64,000 nucleotides of DNA. Source: Strix aluco (lineage: Eukaryota; Chordata; Aves; Strigiformes; Strigidae). The stretch is taken from the NCBI RefSeq assembly GCF_031877795.1, contig NC_133946.1:12065144-12129143 (forward strand), in the 5' to 3' direction. A model generated the notes under the pieces. It was not told where the DNA came from. It made no database searches and saw nothing but the letters and a program-made list of their open reading frames with translations. Of this stretch, positions 14,201 through 23,000 are shown piece by piece; position 1 is the first letter of the stretch, and each line of letters starts with the position of its first letter. The position numbers were made by a program, and so were the translations under genes.

Positions 14201-14940
14201 ACAGTCAGCCAGCATGTAAGAACAGATTTACATCGGTGGATTTTAAATATGTTTTCTTGAAAGTTCATAAACATTACAAATAAATATATTGCCAGTTAAG
14301 TCAACTATTTGAGAAGGAACATTCTTTTTATATTAACAATAAAAAAAGAGAATCACTCTCAAAAGAGCAGCCAGACTTGCAGAAATGAAGGGCTTATCTT
14401 CCAGGGCACTGTGTCTAAACTGAGATAAAAATCTAAGAAAGCAGCTCTGCAATCTTTTCCCTTCTCTTCTTCTGCCTCTCAGGAATAACGCTGTTTGCTT
14501 TGCTTTCTCAAGAAGGGGCTGTACAGCCTCTCCGGGTTGTTTTCAAGCTCCTGCCCTACTCCAGCAGCGCCTGTTCCTGCTTCTGTTGTCCCATCAGCAG
14601 AGGCCAATACCCCCGACCTCCCCACTTCTGCTCAGAACCTGCTGTTTCAGGGTGAAGTCCCACAAAAGTCCCTGCCTGTGCTGGTTCCCCCCCGGCCCCG
14701 CTGCGGGCAGCCCGTCGCTCCAGGCCGGGGGCGGTCAGGGCCGGGCCGCAGCGCCCTTCGCCCCGCTGCCCTGCCCGGCCCCGCGCTCCTACCCTGGCTC
14801 CGGCGCCCCGCGGCCTCCGCCCGCCGCCCGCCGCGCCGCCGCCGCCGCAGCACCCACAGCAGCCCCAGGCCGGCGCCAGCCCCAGCGCCCAGCGCCAGCC
14901 CCAGCGCCAGCGCCAGCCGCCCGGGCCCGGGCCGCGCCAT
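5205..14940 (-). CDS. RMDN3: RMDN3 (PTPIP51), regulator of microtubule dynamics 3; 5' six coding exons, 3' end outside window
   Basis: RMDN3 is an outer mitochondrial membrane protein that tethers mitochondria to the ER by binding VAPB and related proteins. Six exons join in phase to give residues 1-308: 14793-14940, 13276-13471, 12455-12601, 8113-8380, 6353-6455 and 5205-5265. Residues 9-31 form an Ala/Gly/Leu membrane anchor followed by an Arg-rich stretch. A coiled coil spans about 78-112. A Ser/Thr-rich FFAT-type motif (YFTASS) lies at 146-151. An acidic linker is followed by the start of the TPR-like domain ([16 protein letters not shown], about 258-274). These blocks match mammalian RMDN3 closely. 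The human protein continues about 170 residues beyond the last exon found, so the remaining exons should lie left of position 1. The start at 14940 precedes the anchor directly. Divergent from GCHFR about 5 kb away. Confidence 0.95.
5266..6352. other. RMDN3 intron 5
   Basis: AT-rich intronic sequence with no coding or RNA feature seen. The 12-C tract (plus strand) at 6331-6342 lies at the donor end. Confidence 0.7.
6331..6342. repeat. C12/G12 homopolymer beside RMDN3 exon 5 donor
   Basis: Twelve consecutive C on the plus strand. On the transcribed RMDN3 strand this is an intronic G-run beginning about 10 nt downstream of the exon 5 donor, a position where G-runs often act as splicing enhancers. 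Confidence 0.85.
6353..6455 (-). CDS. RMDN3: RMDN3 coding exon 5 (start of TPR-like domain)
   Basis: Acceptor GCTGCAG|TAT and donor GATG|GTGAGG, phase 0 to phase 1. Encodes [18 protein letters not shown] and KRSYASD, matching the human [17 protein letters not shown] helix pair. A 12-nt G-run (minus strand) lies just inside the intron, 10 nt past the donor. Confidence 0.95.
6898..6965. repeat. 34-bp tandem duplication
   Basis: Two adjacent 34-bp copies beginning GCTAAATTTGAAGCAG and ending TTCTGACAAACTC, differing at two or three central bases. They lie in an RMDN3 intron. Confidence 0.9.
7408..7454. repeat. (GT)n/(TA)n microsatellite with inverted halves
   Basis: A short GT run leads into an alternating TA tract, an eight-base spacer (TATCACCA) and a second TA tract. 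The two TA arms can pair to form a hairpin or cruciform. Confidence 0.85.
8113..8380 (-). CDS. RMDN3: RMDN3 coding exon 4 (acidic linker)
   Basis: A long T-run polypyrimidine tract precedes CAAAG|G. The exon encodes YTTANAESD, the acidic Ser/Glu-rich [13 protein letters not shown] segment, and [19 protein letters not shown] at the edge of the TPR-like domain. Donor GCG|GTAAAA, phase 0. Very close to human RMDN3. Confidence 0.96.
8381..12454. other. RMDN3 intron 3
   Basis: About 4.1 kb of AT-rich intron. I saw no coding exon, RNA gene or recognisable transposon on either strand. Confidence 0.65.
12455..12601 (-). CDS. RMDN3: RMDN3 coding exon 3 (FFAT-type VAP-binding motif)
   Basis: Acceptor CAAAG|G, donor GGAGG|GTAAGC, 147 nt with phase 2 at both ends. 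Encodes [19 protein letters not shown] followed by IYFTASSG, the phospho-FFAT core region that binds VAP proteins in the human protein. This exon was found by reading the minus strand and has no Met-initiated frame of its own. Confidence 0.92.
12602..13275. other. RMDN3 intron 2
   Basis: Short intron between the coiled-coil and FFAT-motif exons. Nothing further recognised. Confidence 0.75.
13276..13471 (-). CDS. RMDN3: RMDN3 coding exon 2
   Basis: Acceptor TTGAAG|CC. Encodes [14 protein letters not shown] and then the coiled coil with heptad-like [12 protein letters not shown], ending EIVGEVR. Donor GTCAG|GTATTG, phase 2. The EEL and EIVGEV blocks match human RMDN3. Confidence 0.95.
13472..14792. 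other. RMDN3 intron 1
   Basis: Non-coding. In the human protein I recall about 22 residues between the Arg-rich stretch and the AVP block; no exon encoding such a segment could be identified here, and exons 1 and 2 already join in phase. The right end rises into the CpG-rich promoter region. Confidence 0.6.
14793..14940 (-). CDS. RMDN3: RMDN3 coding exon 1
   Basis: Residues 1-49 plus the first base of codon 50. Starts ATG GCC CGG and encodes the hydrophobic anchor and a run of five Arg. The donor CAGG|GTAGGA leaves phase 1, which the CC at the start of exon 2 completes as Ala. Confidence 0.9.
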
Positions 14941-15030
14941 GGCCGCCACCGGCGGGAGCCCCGCCGTCCGCCTGCGGCCCGCCCGGCGCGCGGGGGTGAC
15001 GCCAGAGAGGGGGCGGCCTATGGCGCGGCG

Positions 15031-15038
15031 CCACGTCA
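15031..15038 (-). promoter_or_regulatory. UPRE/ATF6-XBP1-type element upstream of RMDN3
   Basis: The minus strand reads TGACGTGG, the core recognised by ATF6 and XBP1, about 90 bp upstream of the RMDN3 start codon. A GACGTCAG CRE-like element follows at 15081-15088. The motif is seen; its function is inference. Confidence 0.45.
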
Positions 15039-15111
15039 TCGCCGCGCGACGGAGGGACGGCGCAGGGGCGGGATCCAGCGGACGTCAGCCAGGGCGCCAC
15101 CTGCAGCTGCA

Positions 15112-15582
15112 GCTGTACCTACACCTACACCTGAACCTGAACCTAAACCTGTACCTACACCTGTACCTGAACCTGAACCTGTACCTACACCTACACCTGT
15201 ACCTGAGCCTGTACCTGCACCTACAGCTATACATGCACTTGAACCTAAACCTGTATCAGTACCTACATCGGTACCTACATCTGTATCTGAATCTACGCCT
15301 GCACCTACACCTGTACCTGAACCTAAACCTGTATCTGTACCTACACCTACATCTATATCTGAATCTAAACCTGCACCTACACCTGTACCTGAACCTAAAC
15401 CTGTACTTACACCTACACCTGAACCTGAACCTAAACCTGTACCTACACCTGTACCTGAACCTAAACCTGTACCTATACCTGAACCTACACCTGTACCTGC
15501 ACCTACACATGCACCTGAACCTACACCTACACCTAAACCTGCACTTGCACCTGTACCTATACCTGCACCTACACTTGCATCT
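15112..15582. repeat. Hexanucleotide minisatellite, (ACCTNN)n
   Basis: About 78 imperfect hexamers on the plus strand of the form ACCTAC, ACCTGA, ACCTAA and ACCTGT, in varying higher-order combinations. Two plus-strand frames are open throughout: Leu-X dipeptides (Leu-Tyr/His/Asn) and Pro-X dipeptides (Pro-Val/Thr/Glu/Lys). The third frame has stops. It begins about 170 bp upstream of the RMDN3 start codon. Confidence 0.95.
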
Positions 15583-18500
15583 GCCCCACACTACCCCAGT
15601 CCCTACAGCTCCGCACCCAGCACCGCAACACAACCGCTAGCGTTGCACCACAGCCTCATTAACCATCCCAGCCCCCTTACACCAGCACAGCAGCTGTCAC
15701 CCCCACACCGGCACAGTGTGGATGTGGCACGGTGGTTCCGCCTGGTGCTGACACTGTGGGGTGTTGGACCTTCGTTCGGGTGGTTTCGGGACAAGCACTG
15801 CAGCAGTCGCTGACTCTTCACCCTCTGTCACCATGTGACCTGTCGCCACCCTCTCCAACTGACGAGGAACAGCCACAGGGACACAGCTGTGGTGACAAGC
15901 CCTTGATGGGGGTGTGGAGGGAACAGTCTGAATTTCATGGTGCGATTGTGACGTACAGCCCTGCCGCTCCAGGCAGCACGAACTCCTGCTCCCGCGGATA
16001 TTAAAGATGGTATCAGAGCAACCCACTGCCCCCGGTTTGCTGTCGCGCTTTAATGAAAGTAATAAACCCAAGCTTTTTGAAAGAAATAATTTCCGGAAGA
16101 ATAGGTGCTTTGCTCTTTCCCTTTAACCCCTTTATACTGGCAGAAAACAACTGCACGCTGGTGGGTAGGTGGATCTGAAATCCCCGTTGGATGTGATGTT
16201 CCAGTTTTTGCCCCGAAGTGTGCTGGTCCCGCAAATGAGCCCCCACATTGTGCCAGTGTTTTTGTTATTGTCATCAAACCGCTGTGCAGCCACAGCTGGG
16301 ATCGCTGCCGAGGGCAGCGCGGAAACGACACCCCTCCCTATTTCATCATGTTTGCTGGGGCTGTAGGCGGGGGGTAAATCGTAAACCACTGGTGAAATTG
16401 CTGGTTGGGGAAGGATGGGTCTCGTCAGCAGCCGTGAACAATATAAATTCTGAAATCCTCCTGTGTCCCAGAGCATCCGCCACCAGCATGGGAACATGGT
16501 GGGGCCCTGAGCAAAACACACACAGTTATAGACTGATTTAAGATATTTTCTTTTCTCTAAGTGCTTTACTTTTCCTAAAACAACCTTGTGACTCGGTTTT
16601 ACACAGACACTTTGGGCCTCTTTGCTGCTGCAGCAGACGTGCGGGACGAGGTGCTGAGGCCAGTGATGTGTGGCCTCACGTCTGATGCACGAACCAAAGC
16701 TCCTCAAGAACCAAAAGGGAGCTGCAGTGTTTTTTTATCTTCAGCTTTATGGGGGAAAGTCTTTTATTTCTCCCATGTAGCGTCAGAATGTGGTCTGAAA
16801 ATCACTGCTTCCAATAAAAACAAGCCCACGACTTCATCATGGAGCAGGATCAAGGCCAACAGGTCACAAAGGCCCAATGCTGCGGGTCAGCAACATCTTG
16901 ACTAGTCGGGGACACTACTGGGAGGGAAGGCAACCACTTCTATACACCTGGAGTTGTCATTTAGTGTGATACCCTTGGAATATCCACCCTTGTAACGCGG
17001 CGAGGGCTGCTCATCCCCCGAGCAGAGGTGCCCGCAGGTGGCTTGGCTGGGATGGAAACATGTCCCCAGGGATGCTGCCGGAGGTTTGACAAACACACCA
17101 AAAAACAGCATTCAGGAAAGCCTGAAGCTGCTGAGTGATGTAGCAGGGATGGAAAAAGGTTATTTTAGTGAGAGAACCAGGCACAGGACTTGTCATGGTA
17201 CAGGGGATGTAAAGAACTGCCAGTTCTTGGGTCGAGATCGCAGTATTTTGCGTGGAAACAGTCTCTGTGTAAGGCGAAGAAGATAGGAATGGCCAAATAA
17301 CCAGCCTTTTGGGTTTGAATTTCTCTGTTCTACAGTAAACACAGTGACTGTGTGGGGCAGTTACATTTCTGGTGTGATCCCCCAAACCTGTGGTTTGTAA
17401 GAAATTCCTGAAACTGGGATTATTGAAACTAGAAATGTCTTTTTCTGGAACAGCCAAAGGAAAACTAGCGATTCCTTTAACACTCTCTGCAGTGGATTCA
17501 TTACTAACTAAAAAGATGGATTAAGCATATTCTCTTATTGCTGTGTCCCAAGCACAGAGCTTCTCAGCAGCAGCTGCAGATAACAAACACCACCATTTAT
17601 TCAGCTTTATAATCCAACCTTCTGGGGATCTGTCCCTGCAACCAGACACAGCCATCAGCACTTTGCTCGTCTTCCACAGAGCGATTTGCCTTCAAGAAGC
17701 AAACCTGCACCTCAGGTTCAGGGGATGCTCATCCTAAGGGGCTGCTCTCCACCCAATTAGTAATATTCTGGGCAGGAAACTTAATTGGGTGCTGCAGAAA
17801 GTAGAGGGTGATAATTAGAAAAGGCCGCTGCTGTCAGAAGAGGAAAATTAAAACTTTTCATATGCCACTTGCTGCTCGTGAGCGTGAGTGACAGGGTGAT
17901 GATTTCTGGCAGAGCCAAACAGCCTTTTGCTTTCTTTTATCCGAATTACTGGGAGACTCCAAGCCGGCAGCTCCCACTGGCCCCTGTTTCTGTCCGTGGT
18001 CGACGAGGGCTGGAAGCAGACTGGTCGGAGCCGGTGCCAAAGGGTAATAAGTTGCTCTCGGATGATGAATGGTACCGCTGAGATATAGTGCACTGAATTT
18101 TATAGCTCGCTCTCACGCCACTGCAGGGCTCAGCGCTCGGGTTGGCCCCTGGATTTCGGTATCTTATCAGGAAATTCAATACTGAAATATTGTGTGCAGG
18201 CTCTGTTTTCATTTTCCTCTCTTATTTTTTTTTCCCCTCCAAGAAGGAGCGGCGTATGAGCCAGACGGACTAGCGAGAGCGAGCGCTGGGCAGGCTGCCA
18301 GGCGGAGAGAACCCGGGCCATTTTTTCTTTAATTTGTGGATAGACTGAAGGGTCTGGATTTCATATCTATCTTATTTTCTGCAGCCAGCTGGACAGTAAC
18401 CGCGGGACCACACTTGCAGCAGAGACCACCTGGTCAAATTCCAAAGGGGTTGTGGATTTTGGGACTCCTGTCGAAATCAAACACGACGCAGGTGAAATGC

Positions 18501-19460
18501 GCAGGAGGCAGCGCTTCCCTTTCATTAATTGGGCAACAGAGGCAGTGCTGTGTTCCTTTGTCCCACTAAAAATCAAACACAGGTTTGTACTGGAAAATAA
18601 AAGTCACGAGTAAACATTCAGCCTGTTCTGGCAGCGGGGAGTTTGGGAAGAGCCTCCTTAGGGTGGAAAGATGTAAATGAGCCAATGTTTAACCCATGGA
18701 GTGAGATATCCCACATACAGCTCAGCATCAATATATTGGGATATTTGGGGCATGTTTTAGGAAGATGATACCATCAACCTCTCTTGGTTATTTTCTTTCA
18801 TCATGCCAAACCCCACACACGTGTTAATAATAACAAGCATGTTAATAATGATGTTAATGATAATGGTTAGGTAGGTTTGGCTTTGTCGCGGTGTTTCCTT
18901 CAGCCCAGCGAGCAGAAATGTTGATTTTCTCCCTTGCTCCCTGTTGGAGTTACTGATTAACTCAGGGCAGCGCAGAGGAACCAGCCCCAGGTCACGCAGG
19001 AAGGATGCGGCATGGCGCAGCCCGGGCTCTTCCACCCAGGACCCTCCTCCTCCTGCTTTCTCCTGCACTCATTTATTTCTGGAGATTATTAACAAAACTG
19101 GGAATTGATTACAGCTTGTTAATAGTTTCTGGCAAGCTGCATGGAGAGGTTTCTGTTCAAGTTTTGAGGCTAGGGAACTATGACTTGCTATTTATGGAAA
19201 TATTATTTGCTTTATATATAGTTTTCAAACTGCTAGAGTGGGTGTTGAGGGGGGGTTACTCCATCAGCACCTATGCTTGTCTTGGCCTCAGGAAATGAGC
19301 TTCTCCTCAAATTTTGAAGGCATTTAAACCCCCATCAACAGCTTGTAGAAAAAGGGACTTTTCTCCCAATATGCTGGTTATGCCAAACACCCTGCTTTGG
19401 GGGGTTGTTTAGAAGGGACCGCAGGGCAGTACCTGGGATGCAGGATGCTCCCCACCTGCA
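15583..19460. other. RMDN3-GCHFR intergenic region
   Basis: No convincing gene seen. Short frames are scattered without family similarity or splice support. It contains a 10-bp inverted repeat near 17750-17791 and AT-rich trinucleotide-like sequence near 18825-18870. Several AATAAA hexamers occur without an associated reading frame. Conserved enhancers cannot be judged from one sequence. Confidence 0.6.
17750..17791. repeat. Inverted repeat with perfect 10-bp arms
   Basis: CACCCAATTA at 17750-17759 and its exact reverse complement TAATTGGGTG at 17782-17791 flank a 22-nt loop. There is no adjacent gene end, so it is not assigned as a terminator or a mobile-element end. Confidence 0.6.
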
Positions 19461-19725
19461 TGGTCCATCATCTCCCACTCCTCATTTCCATGGGGTTCAT
19501 TTCCCGCTCCTTCATCTCCCCATCCATCATTCCCCTGTTCACTGTCTCCTGGTCCATCATTCCCTGTCCATCATCCCTTGTCCATCATCTCCTGTCCATC
19601 ATCTCCTGGTCCATCATTCCCTGTCCATCATCCCCTGTCCTCTGTCTCCCTGTCCATCATCCCTGTCCATCACCTCCTGGTCCATCATCCCCTGTCCATC
19701 ACCCCCAGTCCTTTGTCTCCCTGTG
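19461..19725. repeat. TCCATCAT-type minisatellite upstream of GCHFR
   Basis: Imperfect tandem units of about 15-17 bp containing GTCCATCATCCCCT / CTGGTCCATCATTCC, pyrimidine-rich on the plus strand. It ends where the GCHFR CpG island begins. Long plus-strand frames across it (Ser-Ile-Ile-Pro repeats) are repeat artefacts. Confidence 0.9.
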
Positions 19726-19739
19726 CTCCATCCCCTTGT

Positions 19740-20060
19740 CCCTCTCCTCCCTGCCCCCCGCCTCCTGCCCGCTCCCCAGGGCCGGGAAGGCCGAGCCGCC
19801 CCACCCCGTGCCGCCCCCCGACCCCCCGTGCCCTCCGGGGCCGCCGCCGCCCCCCGGTCGCAGCGGGGCCGGCGCTAACCCCCCCCCACCAAGTGCCTTG
19901 AACCCTCTGGGGGTTCACCCGAGCCCCGATCCGGCCCCCTCCTCCTCCTCCGCTTCCCGGGGGCGGTGTCGCGGCGGGGCGGGACGCTCGGGGCCGCCCC
20001 CGGGCACGGCCCCCCCCCGGAGCGGCGGCGGTCCCGGCGCGGCAGCGGGCGGGAGGAAGG
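19740..20060 (+). promoter_or_regulatory. GCHFR: GCHFR CpG-island promoter
   Basis: Very GC- and CpG-rich sequence immediately upstream of the GCHFR ATG, without a TATA box. The start codon context GGAAGGATGCC has purines at -6 to -1. The exact transcription start is unknown. Confidence 0.65.
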
Positions 20061-20096
20061 ATGCCGTACCTCCTCATCAGCACCCAGATCCGCATG
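20061..20096 (+). CDS. GCHFR: GCHFR coding exon 1
   Basis: Twelve codons, MPYLLISTQIRM, ending at donor ATG|GTGAGT in phase 0. Confidence 0.97.
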
Positions 20097-23000
20097 GTGA
20101 GTTCGCCCCGCCGCTGCCCCCCGTGGGGGGAGGCTGCCGGGGATAGGGAGGGGGGGACACAGGGGCGGGGGGCACCGCCGGGAGCGGCGGGACACGCTCA
20201 GCACCCCCCGGTTGCAGCGGGCACCGCAGCCTCCGGCCGCCCTTGTGCTGTCCCGGGCTTGCGGGGGGTGGGTGGTGATGCCCCGCAGATTTGGGGGACC
20301 ACCGGCACGGCCGCAGCTGCTGGGGCAAGACGTCGGCCACGGCCACGGCCACGGCCATCACCCCGTGGGGTGTCGGGAGCTCTAGGGCACCAGTACCCCA
20401 GCTCATGTCCCCCTAACCCCCCCGCCCCCCCCCCCCTTCCTCCTCAACAGCCCATCACGTAACTCGGGCAACTTGTTGTAGGATCCCGTGAACGTCAAAG
20501 AAACTAATGTGGGGCCACGTGTCCCCGCTTGGGGTTTTCCCTCGCCCCCAAAGAGCCATTTCCCGGTGGCAAACGCAGCCGTCAGGGAAGGGAAGGGCAG
20601 CACTGGCAGCACAGCAGCTCCGGGATCCGGGGCCGAGGCCCATTAGTCTCCTATAAAAACATAAAGGAAACGTTATTTCCTAATGACCGTGGCATCGGCA
20701 GCCCACGGGGCGGCTGCGGCCAACCTCCCATCCTGCTGCAAGAGCAGATAGCCCTGAGTTTGGGGTTTTTCCCTTTTCCTAGCCCAAAGGGGAACTATAG
20801 GTCTGAAAGCCAAAATACGGTGACGCGGGTTTGCGATAGGAAGGGGGTGGCGGGGAAAAAAAGCAAATCAGCACGTTGGTGGCGTTTGGTGGAAGAGGCT
20901 GCGGTGGTCGCTGAAGATGCCCCGTTGGGCGCAGACGTCTCAAACCGAGCGAGCAGGGAGTTGGGACCGAGGGCGCGGGGGGATGCTGCGGCACCGAGGC
21001 TTCTGCTGGCAGCGATATTCAGCATCATGATGGACCGAGATACAGAAGGTGCCACGTGGTTGGGGGTTCAGAGCACTTGAGGGGCAGGCAGGCAGCGGGG
21101 CAGGCTGGATTATCACAGTTTAGCACATTTCCCCCCGCCTGGAGACTTTGGGAACTCTGCTCTTCAGCAGGACAAAGCAAACATTTCCAGCCTGAACCTT
21201 GGCACCGAGCTGTGGCTGGAAACAGCCTGTCCGGCCTAGCGGGGGTGACTGACTTTGCTGCTTGGCCGTGGCCAGGGCAGGGACGAGTCGTGTCCCCGTG
21301 GGGTTCGCAATGATGGGTGCGGCGGGAGGGCTGCACGGGAGCGGTGGGCGGAGGAGGCTCTGCCTCTGCTGCAGTTTGTCTTTTCCAGCCCCCCGGGCAG
21401 CTGAGTGCGCCTGCACAGCTCACGGGAGCCGCAGCGCTTCTAGGTGGGATCTGCTCGAGGCTCCCGAGGTGCACGCCACTTGTCAGCGCCGGTTTGGAGG
21501 TGGATGCTGCCAGGGAGGGATTTACCCTCTCCGCTGCGTTCAGCCCTCACCCCTCCGCTTTCCCCAAACGAGCTCTCTCAGCTCTCCCAGCCACGTGGAA
21601 ATTCTCGACTTTCCCGGCCGTCAGACCGTCCAGCTGCTTCGCCGCTAAACTCACCGCGGGTCAAAGCGCAGCGTCCCCGTCCCGCTGCCCAGGACCGAGG
21701 GGTTCACACTGTGGTGTCACAGGGAGCGCACAGCCCCCAACCCTCCGCGTGCAGCCCCCAACCCTCCGCGTGCAGCCTCTGGGACCCTCGGCAGGGCCCT
21801 GGGCTTTGCTTTCTCCAAGGGGTGGTAGAGAAGAGAGGGGTCAAAAAAGGGGCTGGATGACAAAATATTGCTGAGGTTATTTAGGGCTGAGCAGCCCTTC
21901 GCATATTATAAAGTGTTGATAATGGTTTGATACAGGTTTGCCAGTGGATGGGGGACGTCCCTCAGAAGACCGGTTTTCACCTGCAAACTTTTTATAAGTA
22001 GTTTTAAAACAGAGCGATTGCTCCACCTACTAAAATCAGTCAAACCCTGCTCTTGGCAGGGGGAGCCTGGAAGGTGCAGGGGTAGGTTTTGGAGCCTGAT
22101 CAGCACTGAGCAGGGAGGGCTGGGCTGTGGGTCCCACGATGGAGGGGTGGGCAATGTCTCTCGCACTCACCAGCCCCCGTAGCTGTGGGCAAGGTGCCAG
22201 GCTCTGATTTCTGGCTCTTCCAGCCGCTGCGTTGCAGGGTGGACGCTCACTGCCCTCCCTGGTCTCTGCCCTCCCCTGTCTCTGCCCTCCCCGGCTGCTC
22301 CCCGGCTGTGCCGGGGTGGGTTGGGAGCAGACGGTCATTGCGGAGCTCACATCAGCGCTGCCATTATTTCCTGTGCCCTTCGACTTCCTTCTGGAAAACC
22401 TCCAGCCCAGGAATATCTCATAAAGTAACACTTCTGGAGCACTGTACAGAAATGTCGCTGGCCCCTCCCCATGACGTGTGGGCAGCCCACCGATGGCTCT
22501 GGGGGTGAGGTGACTCACAGCTCTGCCTCCCCCCAGCTCCTCCGGTCTCCCGTCGCTTCCAAGGGAGCGTGACTGCCCCCATCATCACGCAGGGGCTCAG
22601 CTGCCCCAGTCCCTCTGTGGCACCTTCTCACCCCGATCCTTCACCCTCCCGTTAGTAGAGCCATTCCCAAAGCTGCCTTCTCCCAGGCAAACAGTCCCGA
22701 ACTGGCCTGGGGATGCTCATTTCATGGGAAAAACGCAGATTTGCTGGGTTTGCACAATGAGGCGCCTCGTTGCTGTACGACAGGCTTCCTGGTGGTGGAT
22801 CCTGGAGGACCAGAGCCACCGCGCGCTCAGTCAGAAGGTGGCCCTCCAGCAGCAAAGCCACCAAGGCCCTCTCCAGGTGGCTCACAGGAATTCCCTTCCC
22901 AGTAAAGCTCTTACTGGAGCTGTGCTGGGGAGCAGGGGTGGGGTGGCCGCGCTGCCGCGCATCACTCACCTGCTCCGCTGCCTTTCCCCACAGGAGGTCG

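Larger units (their letters stand above)
14680..15110 (-). promoter_or_regulatory. RMDN3: RMDN3 CpG-rich promoter and first exon region
   Basis: Dense CpG and GC content surrounds the RMDN3 start codon at 14940, with no TATA box seen. This is typical of a housekeeping CpG-island promoter. The transcription start is not determined. GC boxes (GGGGCGG type) and CRE/UPRE-like elements lie upstream at 15010-15090. Confidence 0.7.
20097..22993. other. GCHFR intron 1
   Basis: GC-rich intron of 2.9 kb. Contains a (GGCCAC)n run at 20335-20357, a C-tract near 20420-20440 and a 21-bp direct duplication at 21731-21772. No gene seen; the several 100-190-codon frames have no similarity or splice support. 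Confidence 0.65.

Noticed and set aside
14495-15640. 381-codon plus-strand frame
   Set aside because: It is antisense to RMDN3 exon 1 and then runs through the hexamer minisatellite, whose unit is stop-free in this frame. Composition (Leu-X repeats) explains its length.
15061-15812. Plus-strand Pro-X frame (PVPTPVPEPEPK-type) continuing past the minisatellite
   Set aside because: No in-frame Met, no family match, and openness over the array is forced by the repeat unit. Kept only as an observation in the findings.
16132-16707. 191-codon minus-strand frame with a PPAYSP stretch
   Set aside because: Considered as an endogenous retroviral remnant because of the PPAY-like motif, but nothing else in or around it fits gag, pol or env, and no LTR was seen.
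19397-20146. 249-codon plus-strand frame over the GCHFR promoter
   Set aside because: Runs through the TCCATCAT minisatellite and the CpG island and then overlaps GCHFR exon 1 in another frame; an artefact of repeat and GC composition.
20529-21080. 183-codon frame in GCHFR intron 1
   Set aside because: No similarity, GC-rich, lies between two well-supported GCHFR exons without splice linkage.
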